A stretch of DNA of 64,000 nt from Escallonia rubra (lineage: Eukaryota; Streptophyta; Magnoliopsida; Escalloniales; Escalloniaceae): NCBI GenBank assembly GCA_033065855.1, contig JAVXUO010000587.1, positions 1 through 64,000 on the forward strand, given 5' to 3'. Below, piece after piece: positions 42,904 to 55,700 of this stretch (position 1 is the first letter of the stretch; every line of letters begins with the position of its first letter). A model generated the notes under the pieces. That model was not told where the DNA came from and did no database searches. It saw nothing but the letters and a program-made list of their open reading frames with translations. The position numbers and the translations under genes were made by a program.

Positions 42904-43750
42904 TCATCCTCGAACACCAGAAGATTGCGAACGAGCGTTTCACTATCCGCCTCATCTTGCTCTACGTCAAGACGGGCATGCTTGACCCCGCCCGCCGTCT
43001 GTGAGCGCACCAGAATATCCTTCAATGCACTCCTCTCAGCTTGCTATGAACTCCCAGAAGTAGGACATGATCAGCGAGTTTCTTGGTGAAATGCCTAAGA
43101 AGTTGTCGATTAAGCTCGACATTTATTAAGCCAGACGGGTCAGCTAGATTCCGTTCTTGCAGTGGTTGAGGAGATATATAGTGATTAACTGGAGCTTGAT
43201 TCGGTTACCTTCAATATTCTGATTGATTGGTTATATAGGAAAATAGGTTATCTGCTGCTGAGAAATTATGGAGATTGATGGAAAGTAATGGCATTCGGCC
43301 GGATGTGAGGAGTTACAATCCAAAAATACGATTGTTGGTTGCTAATAAACGAGTTTCAGAAGCGATTAGGTTACTTGAGGAAATGGAGAGAAATGGAGTT
43401 TAACCTGATGCTTATTGTTATGATGGTTTGATTCGAGGGTTTTGTCGCAAGGATAACGTGGATCAAGCGAAGAGGTGGTATCGTGAGATGGGGCTAAAGG
43501 AATGCGCCCCCGATCAAGTGACGTTTTTATTGCTTCTCCCCTTGGTTTGTGCCAAGGGCGATTTTAGCTTTGGCCTCGAGTTGTGCAAGGAGGCCATTGC
43601 TCGATACTACCTTGTTGATACTGCAAAAGTGCAACGTGTGGTGGATGGCTTGCTTTTGGAGTCGAAGAGGGAAGAAGCATAGGAACTTGTGGAGTCGGGA
43701 TTGGCGAGTAAGTACTTACCGTTATAAGCTGAAGCTCCGAGTATATGAGT
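42904..43750 (+). pseudogene. Broken P-class PPR gene (PPR locus 5)
   Basis: Resembles PPR genes 3 and 4 from ILEHQKIANERFTIRLILLY through the last repeats (GFCRKDNVDQAKRWYREMG, LLLPLVCAKGDFSFGLELCK, VQRVVDGLLLESKREEA). The presequence and first ~90 codons are missing and are replaced by the hAT-related fragment. The reading frame shifts several times between about 42950 and 43320, and in-frame stops occur at 43401 (TAA) and 43680 (TAG). It therefore cannot encode a full protein. Confidence 0.85.
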
Positions 43751-43889
43751 AGTCCAAGTGTTTTTCGTAGGTAGAAGTCTCTCTTGGTTAAGGCTTTGCT
43801 GTAGTTACAGTTATAACTCCATTATCTGCTTCACTTCTTAGTTGGATTGACACCCCAACCAAGTTCAATTATGAACTGAATGGATTCTT

Positions 43890-44055
43890 CTTCTTCCTAA
43901 TTTTCAGTTGTAATTTCATTTTCGGGCATAATCCGAGGTTAGCCCGCCATCTCCCTTGCGTAAATATCTCCTCCTACATGAAACTAGAAGCTCGAACCTG
44001 TGACCCTAACACGGGAAAGGGCCAGGGAGAGGCCCTTGACCCGACCTTGGTTAAG
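43890..44055 (-). repeat. Candidate SINE-like insertion
   Basis: Interrupts the PPR-associated block between ATGAACTGAATGGA and ACTTTTGGGTAGCC. On the minus strand it contains ACAGGTTCGAGCTTC, similar to a pol III B box, and ends A-rich. No A box or target duplication was established, so this is tentative. Confidence 0.3.
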
Positions 44056-44205
44056 GACTTTTGGGTAGCCAAATTTGTGGCTTTTGCCATGGGAACTCTG
44101 CCAATGCACAAGAACTTGGTGATAGGAGAGAGTGAATATGTAGAAGATCAAACAACTTGAATGAAGAAAACAAGCTTACCACCATGCAACTTATTTGTCT
44201 GCAGA

Positions 44206-44274
<69 letters not shown>
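44206..44274. repeat. (TA)n microsatellite
   Basis: About 34 TA units with one CA interruption near 44231. Confidence 0.95.
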
Positions 44275-44277
<3 letters not shown>

Positions 44278-45640
44278 AGACCACGTGCGTTGCAGGTTGT
44301 AATATAATCTACTTCAAATTATTTATGAAAAGACGCTAAAACAGTAGAACGTCAAAGTAACATAACTAAATAATCCAAACTTGTTCCTTTCCTATAAAGT
44401 AATACTAATATGTTAATCCTTTTCAATCTTTATCCTCTTCCTGCAGACGTTTTTGGTCATCGACCCAACTTTTTTGTTTTTTGCCTTTTTCTTCTTTTGA
44501 AAACTTTCGAGAGCCTCATCATCGTCAATCAATATTGGGCTCTTTAATTGCAACTGTTTCTATGGTCTCTTTCTCTGCATGTGCTTGTATGATCTCTTTC
44601 TCTGCAGCTGCTTCTAGTATCCTTTTCCCTGCAATTGCTTCTACAATAATTGATGTCTTGCCATCTTTACTTTCAGAGACCCTCTGTAGCTTTATAAGAA
44701 AGTACTTTTCACTTTTACATCCAACCATCTTTCTGTAGTACCTAAAGTCTTCGTTCTGCATTAAATTAATAATGTTAGTATAGAACTTGTAGTGTACATG
44801 AATATCTGAAGGAATTTTTTTACATGCTTACCCTTTGCAGACATTCTTTTACTCTACTTCTCTCTCCACATTTATTCGTTCACCAACCCATTTTTCTCTA
44901 CTGAATCAATTTTGTCCTGCCACTCTCTCTCTTGAGATAGAATGAAAACTCATAAAATAAGACTTATATCTTAAATAAACGTGCGTCAAATATGATCAAA
45001 TAATTTGGAACGAAGGGAGTATAAATTTCATGTATCTCTTATTTTAAGATTAAAGTACAAAATAAGGCTTTTTCTATTTTTTAAGTTCCGACGTCTGAGT
45101 TCAATTTGTCTAAAACAACGCTTAATCTTAATTATACTTTTTTTTTACTTTTCAATTAAAAAATCTATAGTGTAGTCTAAGTTTCTCTTGATAGTGTACT
45201 CTAAAGTTTTCTTTTATATTTATCTAGCATGATCTTGTTCATCGTAGTAGTAAAATAAGGCTATTAATTTAGGTGTAGATGTAATTTAACATATATTTGC
45301 CATAAGATTTTTATTTTTAACATAGACTTTACCTACTTATCTAAAAAGTATATATACATATGTGTCAGTGTGTGTCCTTTTGAAATCCATACTACAAAAT
45401 GTATGTGTGAAGTTGATATCAGATAGTGATAATGAACTAAGTAACTTCAATAATGTTCACAAACTTACGTTTTTCATCCTATATTTATATATACGCATTA
45501 CAGTTTTAATATAGATACAAATTCAACAAAAGTTCATCAAGAATAATTTGTGACCCAAATCATTCATTAAATAAAGATCTGTATCATCAAAATAATAATA
45601 AAAAAAACATATTACCTAAAGCATAAGGTTTTGAGAGTTA
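44275..45640. other. Intergenic DNA, no gene recognised
   Basis: AT-rich. A minus-strand open frame at 44525-44761 is rich in EKE/IIE repeats (AEKEIIQAHAEKETIE), but it has no known domain and no exon support. Confidence 0.45.
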
Positions 45641-45644
45641 AGAA

Positions 45645-46660
45645 AAGTATAAGGTTAATTACATCCATGACCTTGAGGTTAGCATAAAATTACAAGTATG
45701 CCCATTAATTGGAACAAATAACACTTATATCCGTTGACCGAACGAAAATACTAAAAGCATGTAAAGATCAAAATGTCCGTCACTTAGGAATGTAATTTTT
45801 CAAATGTCATTCCTCATCCATACAGCCCCACCACTACCACCACCATCATCCATTTAGACTTCTTGAGCTCCATCACACACAAAGACAACATATACATGCA
45901 TCCACACACATGCGTGCACCCATCCACACACACATAGACAATATGCGCGCGCGCACACACACATATATAGACAATATACACATGCACCCATGCCCATACA
46001 CCCCCCTTCCACCCACCCCTACCCCCTCAACTGGCCCACAACCACAACCACAACCACAATCACATCCCACCATCATTGTGTTCTTTACCTTTTTCACCTT
46101 TCTTCAGCCTTCTCACCCCAGTCAATTGTCAAAGCTTTCTCATTCTACTCACTTGCAACAAACCATCACAATTCAACAAACCAAATGAACAGAAATGAAA
46201 ATTTGAATTTGAATTTGGGGTTTAAAATTTGGAAGAAGATGTATAATTTTTTTTGTTTGCGTCAAACTATTACATAACACCAAGGTAGTTGCCGCCATTA
46301 ACTACCACCAGAGCAACCTTCCACCACCGGCATTTGCCAGTGTTGGGATGATGTGGCTAGTGTGGCTGAGCCAGTTTGCCGACTTTTACGCTGATTGCTT
46401 GCCGAGGAAGACGCGGTGACGGGGTGGGGGGAGAAGTTGGGTTAAAACCCTAATTTGGAAAATTAGGATTTGTAGATTTTTATATTGTATATACCTTGTA
46501 GATACAAAACTGAAGGGAGTATCAACATTTAAAAAGTACTTATCGACATAAGCAAAAACATATATTTTTAACGGATCAATACGACTTTACCTTTTAAAAT
46601 TTAATATCATTGACTGTAATTTCACCCTAACCTCAGAGACATGAGTCCCAAAATTATAAG
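45645..46660. mobile_element. Candidate small inverted-repeat (MULE-like) element
   Basis: TTAATTACATCCATGACCTT and GAGGTTAGCATAAAATTAC at the left mirror GTAATTTCACCCTAACCTC and AGAGACATGAGTCCC at the right. Just inside the left end, ACTTATATCCGTTGACCG resembles the equivalent position of the neighbouring element at 46.8 kb. The interior has CA repeats (45880-46000) and CCAC-rich sequence. No clean target duplication was found. Confidence 0.45.
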
Positions 46661-47164
46661 AATCCACTGTTTTACCAAACACAAATTAACACATAAATTT
46701 ATCATAAAAGTTGAAAAAAGAAGGCCTAGTCGAACTTGTAGATATTCTGACTTTGTCATATGTCAATAAATTTAAGGGATAATATCACTTATATCCCACA
46801 CTTTAGGGGTAAATTATAGCCGAGGACACAGGTTTGCGTTTATATCACTTATGTCCGTTGACCAGACAGAATACGAACGATGTTAAAATTTTGCATGAAA
46901 TGACATGATTGCCTTTGAGACCAAATCCATCCCCCCCTCTCTCTATCTCTCTCTCTCTCTCTCTCTCTGCCTCTCTCTCTCTTCCCTTTCTCTCTTCTTC
47001 CATCACCCTCAACCGCTCTCCTTCCTCTCTTTCTTTTCCCATCCTCTCTCTTCTTCCCCTTCTCCCACTCTCCAACCCCCACCACCTCCACAGAACACAC
47101 ACTCAAAACTCACACGACACACACTCAAAACCCACGAAATTTGGCATTAAACCCCAATTAGGCA

Positions 47165-47560
47165 TCACAACCAGAATCTCATTTGAACCATTGCACGTGG
47201 GTACACGCTGTGGAACATCACCCAGCTCACAGAGTCGTTGCACACCAGCCCGAGCCCATCATCAGCTCCGCGAACTCGGCAGAATCCACCCCGTCACTCA
47301 GGTTCTTTTTAAAGTCCATCCCCTATTGTCTTAGCAGCTCAATCGAGTTCGGTGCGGAGGCGTCATGCACCGCGTCGAAGTCGCTGAAGTTAAACTGACA
47401 GATGCACGTCTTGTCTGTGCCTAGATCCAGCAAGGTACCAGTAGTGTTGGTCAGGGTCAGCCCTAGCTGGATCAGATTCAAAGAGGGTCTGTAATACTGG
47501 TGGTTATGGTGCATATGGCGGTGGCGACGGCGGGTCTGTAATACAACGATGAAGACTGAA
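47165..47560 (-). pseudogene. Captured CAF1 (CCR4-associated deadenylase) fragment
   Basis: On the minus strand the pieces LNLIQLGLTLTNTTGTLLDL, CQFNFSDFD, ASAPNSIELLRQ and DSAEFAELMMGSG follow the order of the plant CAF1 DEDD nuclease domain (LIQLGLTLSD, WQFNFSDFD, APDSIELLR, FAELMMSSGL). The pieces lie in more than one frame and a stop separates them, so the fragment is dead. It lies inside the MULE-like element, outside the nested CACTA. Confidence 0.75.
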
Positions 47561-47627
47561 GATGTGGCCATGGTTAATCTACTGGTTTGGTTATGGACTT
47601 CTATGGGAATAATTAGATAAAATTGAA

Positions 47628-48182
47628 CACTACAAGAAAAAGTGTCATTAGTGACAACCTTTTTAATGACAACATAAAAGTTGTCACTATTGATCACCAA
47701 TTATGACAAGTAAAAGGTCGTCACAATTAGTCTGTCATACTGTAATATCTAGTGACAAGAATGAAATTGTCACTCAATTTCGTCACTAATTACTTGGCGG
47801 GATCATCCGTGTGTAGGTGGGAAGAATTTTGACAAAGAAACAGTGACAACTTAAAAATTGTTGTCTCTGTTTTAACTTTGGATAGTGACGAAACCAAAAT
47901 GTTGTCACTTTTGAAAAAGTAAAATGAATTTTGACAAAGTCTTAGTTGTCACAAAAATTTTAGGCGGGCTGCAAAAATATTTTTTCCCGGTACAATTTTT
48001 TCTAAATTTTTACGCATCTCTCAATACTCCTAAATTCTCGAGTCCATACGATCCCCAATCCCTGTCTCTGTCTCACACGTTCTTCTCCATCCACAGCCGA
48101 TCTCCCATGCTCTCTGTCTTTGGATTACTCGTTCTGATTGTGCCGCTCAGATTCTCTTGGGTTTTCTCAGGTTCGTAAAGCA

Positions 48183-48227
<45 letters not shown>

Positions 48228-51200
48228 CTCCTCGCTTAATGAAATTCAGAAAGAAAGTAGGATAGTTTGATAGCAAATTTAGTGATTCCATTTACAAAGA
48301 AGGAGTTTACCCAGATTCTTCTATTATATTACTTATTGTGGGTAGGCTTTGATTTGCTGGGTTCAATTCCTCATGTCGTAACCTTCTTCCTTCAGCAAGC
48401 TTTAGGCAATAAAACTATACTCCCCTTATGTTCTGTCAAACTCTATTATAAACTCACTTTGATCTTCATTTCATGATTCTTCATCCGAAGTTGCGTTGGA
48501 GCACTAGTAAAGTTACGCTGCAAAGTGAAGAAGGAAGGGATATAATCTTGATTGGATTCATTGATGTACTAAGAAGTAGGAATCATGATTATATCCCTTC
48601 CTTAGTACATCAATGAATCCAGAACATGACTGGATTATGGTACCCAAGCAGGAATCATGGTAGAACACGACTGGATCATGAACCCCTACACCTTATAAAT
48701 TCATTTTTCGGGAGAATATGACTGGATCATGATTCATGTTTGGAGAGTGACTGGGCATTCGAGAACATGACTGGTAGTACCTTCTGTAAATTCATGACTG
48801 GTAGTAAATCATGGTAGTACCTTCTGTAAATTCATTTTTCTAGTTAGCTAAAACTCTGTGCAAAGTCATGTTTGGAGAACATGACTGGATCATGATTCAT
48901 GTTTGGAGAGTGTTAAGTGTGTTGTTGTAGGAACTGCTTGGGTACCATTATTCTTCATTTCATGATTCCTGCTGGTTGTTGGTAGGCGGGGGCGGTTGGG
49001 GGGGGGGGGGGGTGTGTGTGCAGTAGTAATCTTCTTCAATAGAAGTGTACAGTAGAAGTAGACATGTTTGGACTTTGGATAGTGTTAAATGTGTTGTTGT
49101 AGGAGCTGCTTGGGTAGTGTTAAGTGTGTTGGTAAGTACCTTATTGTAACAAAGGTGAATATATAGAGGAAAGCAAGTTACATTAAGGTTGATTTTTCAA
49201 TAACAAAAGCTTTTCCAAAACCAATCACAATATTGTAATAATAGGCATATAGTGGTTATTGGTTAACCCTGTTGCTACGCGGGTCCATATCTTGTTTGGT
49301 GGTTTATATTTGTGGTTGAAATTAACTAATGAATATGGTTCGCGTGTTTTCTCTTAATGGATGTGACAAAGGGCTGCAGAAAGGGTTTAAACTTTCACCT
49401 GTGAGGCATAACTGTTGTTATGAAGCAGACTTTGAAGTTCTATAAAATAAAATAAGGAATGTGTTGCATGTGCTTTCTTGCAGATTTTTATGTTCTTTAT
49501 GATATTGAAGAAGCCTCGGAATGCAGTGATGATCAATTTGGCATGGATGACATGATGCATACAGATGATGACTATGATAGTTCCTAATTTCTTTAGTATT
49601 TCTAAATTAAGGAGCCGTTAGACTTTCTTGTACTAATTATTCTTATTCTTTTACTAGCAATACTTTGTTTCTTAACTTTCATTTGAATTATGTTGTGGAT
49701 GAACTCTTTTTCCTTTATAATTGGGAGCAAAGTTTGTTTCTTTTGGTTGTAATGTACTTTTTTTTATGGTTTTCTCTTAGGTACCAATGTTTCTTGTGGC
49801 TTATCGTTTTAGTTTTGCTAATGTAGTCACTGTTCATGCTTTTCTTTTAGATAGCTGGACCAGCACAGAACACCTGAAGAGGCACAGGAGATTTGACACC
49901 ATAGGCCCAAATGTTGGCACCACAATTGGAACAAGTGCAAACTGTTGGCAGGTCAAGTAATGAAGCACCAAGCCCAGTGTTAAAGGAAGAGTCCGCTTCA
50001 GCGGCGGATCTTCAAATCACTGTAGGTTACGGTGAAAATGGAATTCTTAGAGCATGCTTTGTTTTGTTTAATTAGGTTATTTCAGTCTTTTGCTTGATAT
50101 ATACACGTTGTTCACGGTAGGAAAGGTGCAAGCTAATGGAATAAATACAAGCTAAAAATTGGTATATAAATCTGATGTGGATTAGCTTGATGTGATACAG
50201 GGAGAAATAAAACAGGGCCAACTTTAAATCTAGCACTTGCAAGGAAGAAGATAGCTGGACAGAAGGAATACCTGGACATGTTTGTGGACGATGGGCGCAC
50301 AGTGGGTTTGGAATGCCAACTGGTGACAAAGAAATTGAGTTGGAGGAGACAAAGAAAAGGGCAAAGTGAGCCGAACAATGATCAAATGTGTTGGCTAGAG
50401 AAATGCAAGAAATGAGGGCTTCACAAAAGGGAGACGAACCAGCTGCTCTAATCTTTGTTGGCAGAAGTGCAAAGTGGCAGCAGCAACTCTTCCTCTTGAT
50501 GGTGAGTTACTACAACATACTGGACAATGTTTCTAATGTGTTTCATTACATTAAATTACCTCTTTTCCTTCTGACCATTGACATTGTTTCTAATAGATCT
50601 CATTAGTCCCTGCCTTGCATTGGTACTATATGTGCCATAGTGTTTCATTATATTAAATCACCTCTGAGGAGTATTGACTTTGGTTAATTTGATCAGTGAA
50701 TGTGGTAATCTTCCATTTATGTGTGGCTTTGAGGACTTTTGACTTGGATTGATTTGCAAGAGTGATTAATACTCTCGAATTTGGTACTTTTTCTGAAAAT
50801 TGAGTTTGCTGAGTTTGGTTATGGAATTGGCTTGAAGTTTCCTAAGGTGAAAGGGACCAAAATGGCCTCTTCTAGTAGGAAATTTAAGAGAAAATGGCAT
50901 GGTAGGGAGGAAAGGAGGATTGATAAGGAGTATATGATGTTGTTTTGATGCCATCAGATGGTGTTTATTTGTCAAGTTCAGAATCCGATGACTCAGACTG
51001 GTTCATTGGGTGCTTGGAACAGCACGCCCCTAATTTTTAGAGTGATAAAGAAGGAGACGATAGTTTTGTGGTGCTTGTACTAGAATATTAGTGATAGGAC
51101 AAGGAGGTGGTTGCATCAAAGACAATTGCTTGTGGGAAACCAAAAACAAAAGTAAAAGGATTTGCCAGGGCATCAACAGAACTGTTCACCTACAATGGCA

Positions 51201-52236
51201 TCAACAGAACTGTTCACCTACAATAGTAGGAAGTCCAGGAGACCAATGAAAATATGTCATGAGTATCTTTGGGTTATTGGTGGATTTGCTATGTTTTAGT
51301 CAATATTTGCTACACAGGCTTCTCTCTGGTATATGATTATAGTTGTCTTGTTTTGTAGTGTGATGATCATGTTGTTTTTTTGTGCAGTGAAAAACTATTG
51401 TTGGGATTGAGTTTGAGGTATTGAAGACGTAGACGCAGCGATAACGCGTATCCTAGATTATTGTACTTAGTGATTCGGTAAATGGAACCCTTTTAGTTTA
51501 TATTGACATTAAGAAGACTCTTGTAAGGGATGGTTTCTTTATAACGAATTGTTTTTTAAATTCAATCCTCTTACTGTAAAAGTTTATTCTCGTTATTTTG
51601 TTGAAGAATAATATTTACAGGACATAAGATTTGATAACATGTTGCAACTTCCAAGTGTCACCATTACCGTGAAGAGAAAAGATCGTGTTTATCACTACAT
51701 CAATAAAAGTTTGTCACTAATGTGTATAGTGACAACAAGAAAAAATTAAAATGGTGACAATGAGAAGTTGTCAATGAATGTACTAGTGACAACAAATAAT
51801 TGATACAAACGGCAATTGTGACAACCCTAAAACTGTCACATATTTTAATTTGTGACAACATCGAAGTTGTCACACCTTAAATTGTGACCCCAATATTGTC
51901 GTCACTAGACAAAAATAGTGACAAGACATCTTGTTAGTGGATCTCAACCCAAATCAAGTGGGAGGGTTCTTTAGTGACAACATGGGGTTTTACTGACAAC
52001 ATATGAGAACATTAGGTGACAATAAAGTTGTCACTAAATGTAATGAATCAGAAGTTGTCACATGGCTTTAAGATTTTGTGACAACTTTTTAAATGTTGTC
52101 ACTTATGGTCTTTAGTGACGGGCCTATAGTGACAATTAATGTGACAACATATTTTTGTCACTATAGCAATCAGTGACAATTTTGCATCCTATTGTGACAA
52201 CTTTCGTTGTCACTAGTGACCAATTTTCTTGTAGTG
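47628..52236. mobile_element. CACTA (En/Spm) element, non-autonomous, 4.6 kb
   Basis: Ends CACTACAAGAAAA and TTTTCTTGTAGTG are the classic CACTA inverted repeats, and symmetry continues three bases outward (GAA/TTC). The first 300 and last 600 bp are full of GTGACAAC / GTTGTCAC motifs in both orientations, the subterminal repeats to which the transposase binds. No transposase of recognisable length is present. A short exon-like acidic stretch (EEASECSDDQFGMDDMM, 49488-49587) may be a remnant. (CT)n at 48186-48222 and a GT/G-rich run near 48990-49020 are simple repeats. A clear 3-bp target duplication was not found. Confidence 0.82.
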
Positions 52237-52756
52237 TTCACAGAGGAACAAAGACAGAGAGTGGGATGCGATTGGGTGCAGAATCACCAAATCTATAACT
52301 TCAGTCCAAGGAATCCATTTTTATAAGAAATGGGGAAATAGATTGGGGCTATTGTTCACTGCAATTTGAAGCATTGTACTGCCTCGTTGCAATTAGAAGG
52401 TGGGATGATGTTGGGATGGTGTGATGATGGTACGGTAGTTGTCTTATGGTGGTTGGAGTTGAATAAGGAAAAAGATAAGGAGGAGAGAAGGAATGGGAAG
52501 AGCACAAAGGAAATGAAAAAAAAATGTACGAAATACGTATTTAACATTAAAATATGATTATTTATCAGGGCTAATATGTCATTTTCAAAATACGATATTA
52601 CCACATCAGAAAAAATGCTACGGAACCCAAACGGTGGACATGTCTGATACAAAATTTTCACATTTTAGATACAATTGCAAATTTTTTAAACTTACGTCTT
52701 TGACTGTAATTTACCCATAAACTGAAGGATATAAGTGATATTATCACTAAATTTAA

Positions 52757-55700
52757 ATTTGCAGTTATATGCAAAAGTTAATAGAGGCAATAGCTGATGC
52801 ACTTTAATTCATAGAAAAAAAACATGATAATACCTGGACTTATGAATGGTTCTCTAAGAAGTACGAAAAATTAAAGTGCTCATTTTATCGATTTTGATAT
52901 TGATAAGTTTTAAGGTTATGTTTTGATAAGGTTTTCTTTAAAGGTGAACAGAGACTTAGCATCATATTTATACGATTGGGCTAGATCCACTCCCGCATTT
53001 TTGTCATTTAAAGATGCTTTAGTGAACTTTTAAACTTCTTTAACAGCAAATTATTTATGATTAACCAAAAATATTATAGTTTAGGCTCACCTTCTTAAAA
53101 TTAAAAATACACTTAAGTTTAGTAAACCTTTTGACTACTCCAAACCAATAACATGTTTTAATGGACCTCTTTAGCGTCAAAATGTTTAAAGTTAGCCAAA
53201 ACAGTTGTATTTTAGCCTCACCTTCTAAAAAGTCAAAATATTTAGAGAACTTTGTAACTTAAAAAGAATATTTTCAGAAAAAAAAATATATTTAGTTATT
53301 TAATCCCTTGCATATAAAAAGTTGAGAGTATTTATTAATCATTTGAGCCAAAATAAATTGGAATCTTTATTAATTGGGTTTCATCTAATTCTATCACTTT
53401 ATAAGAATGAAATATGTTAAGACAATAACCATATAAAACATGTTATTATGTAAATATATGATACCTCGGGATACAATGCATCGTAGAAAGATAATAACCA
53501 TATGAAGAATATGTTGTCACGAAATTAGGGTATTCAAATAATTCTAATACGAATATAGGATTATGTACTTGCCACGAACTCAAATTATAATTAGGAACAA
53601 AAGTATATGATAAAATCAATGCTTATGCATTTAAAAAATTTCTAAAGAAACTCCAGTTTTACTATAGTTTTCTTACACCAATACGTCTGTAATTGAAATC
53701 TAGAATTAAACTTCAGCTTATGATAGTTTCAATGTACGAAAATATTTACATTGAAATATGTATACATGCATAATAATTAAAATTCGTAGCATACACATCA
53801 ACATACAAATCTGAAATACAAAATTTTAAAAGGATTAAGTTTCTGATAAAATATTCAATTTAGTTGAAGAAGATTATGTTTATATTTTTAAAGGCTATAG
53901 AAAACATTGTTCTTTGCAAGTTGTTTTCATTAATCAAAATTGATGAAGAAGATGTAGTAGCTTGAGGTAGTTTAGCTTTAAGGTGATTGAAGCAATCGAT
54001 TTTGATAGAATTTTTTTCAGTAATAAAAAAACACGCAGGAGTTCAAGGGTGGTTTTATAGGTTTTTGTAAGTAAGTTTTTTTTTTTACTAAAAGACAAAA
54101 GAATCCTTAACTCTAAATAAAGCATATATTCCTATAAGGATATTCTAAGGGAAGATGCTTGATGTCCTAAGAGAAGCCAAATAAACTTTTATTTTTTAAC
54201 AATACTCTAATTCAAAATGAGTATTTAATGGGAAAAAAAAATTTCAACTGAAGATTTCAGTTTAAAAAGGGCATCTTAAGGAAAAAAGCGAAAAAATTAG
54301 CCATTTAGCCCCAATCAAGATTCCATATGTATTTAGAAAATCCTAAAAAACTCTAGTTTTATGATCTCTTCCTTATATCAATATGTCCGTATTAAATATC
54401 TAGAATCAAATTTCAGGTTTAGACAATTTCAATGTACTAATATGTTTGTAATTAAATCTATATACGTGCAGAATAATTCAAATATGTAGCATATACATCA
54501 ACATAGACGTATGAAATACAAAATTATAAAGGATTAAATTTCTGACAAAATATTGAAATTAGCTTAGAAACTACGTTTCTCTACAACTTGTCTTCTTTAA
54601 TTGAATATGACGGAGAAGATGTAGTAACTCTATTGTAGTTTAAGTCAAAACATCTATTTACTCTAATGAAAACATATATTATAATAAAGATAATTTAACA
54701 AAAGAGACTTGATATTATATGAGAAGTAATAAAAACCCTTATTTTTTAATACACTTATTAAAAATAGGTATTTAATGAAAAGAAAAGTTTTTAATCAAAA
54801 GTCAAAACAATCCCTAACCCTAACAAAAACATATATATATATATATCCCAATAATGGTATTTTAAGGAAAGATGCTTGATATCCTATGAGAAGTCCAAAA
54901 AACTCTCATTTTTAAATAAAACTCTAATTTAGAAAGGGTATTTAATGGAAAAAAATGTTACAGTATAAGTCAAAAACACCCTTACTCACCCTTAATCTTT
55001 TATGGAAATATCAATTAGAAAATGGTACTTTAAGGAAAGAAAATATTAGCCATTTAAGCCGATACGTGCTTTTATATATGTATAGATATAAATATAGATA
55101 TAGCATGGAAGAAAGGACCCCGGGGCAACATTTACTACTAGTTTGGACAAGAGAAATGGCTTTCCTTTTGCTCCACTTTCAAACTTACAAGCAAGTCAGC
55201 TTTCTAATTTATGTAAGTTCTCCTATTTCCTTAAAACCAGCAAATTGAAACAAATTGACCACTTTCTTCTGTTTTTCCAAAGAAAAACTTCCAAAGAAGC
55301 AATTACTTCCCAAAATGCTTCTTTCAGTTCCAATTTTGTTGCTACAAAATGTCACTTGAGAGGCACAACTCTCAATTTAAGGCCAATTTCAACGATTTTC
55401 TTGAACTTGGTAAGTTGAGTGCTCGATTCGAACCTCAGAATTTTATGTGCCAAAACGGATAAATCTCAAAGGTTGAATAAGACTTGGGCTCAAGTGAAGT
55501 AATAGATTGCATGGACTTGGACCGGATAGCTATTGCATACCAATCCATTTGATACATGATTCATGATGATCTCCTCTAATCCAAGCCTTTACAATCTTAA
55601 AAAAACTTCACCTATGGCTTCAACAGGTTGCCTAGGGTTCTTTTGTTAGCCCCAACGTATTATTGAGAATTCAATCCCACGTCGAAAAAAAATAATTATT

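Larger units (their letters stand above)
46776..52747. mobile_element. MULE-like element with captured CAF1 fragment, split by a CACTA element
   Basis: TAAATTTAA is duplicated exactly at 46767-46775 and 52748-52756, a 9-bp target site. The ends, GGGATAATATCACTTATATCC and GGATATAAGTGATATTATCAC, are inverted repeats of about 40 bp with mismatches. Removing the nested CACTA (47628-52236) leaves about 1.36 kb, a typical size for a gene-capturing MULE. The interior holds CT-rich DNA (46930-47080) and a CCR4-associated factor 1 fragment. No transposase. Confidence 0.8.

Noticed and set aside
44525-44761. Glu/Lys-rich minus-strand open frame
   Set aside because: No recognisable family, no neighbouring exons and biased composition only.
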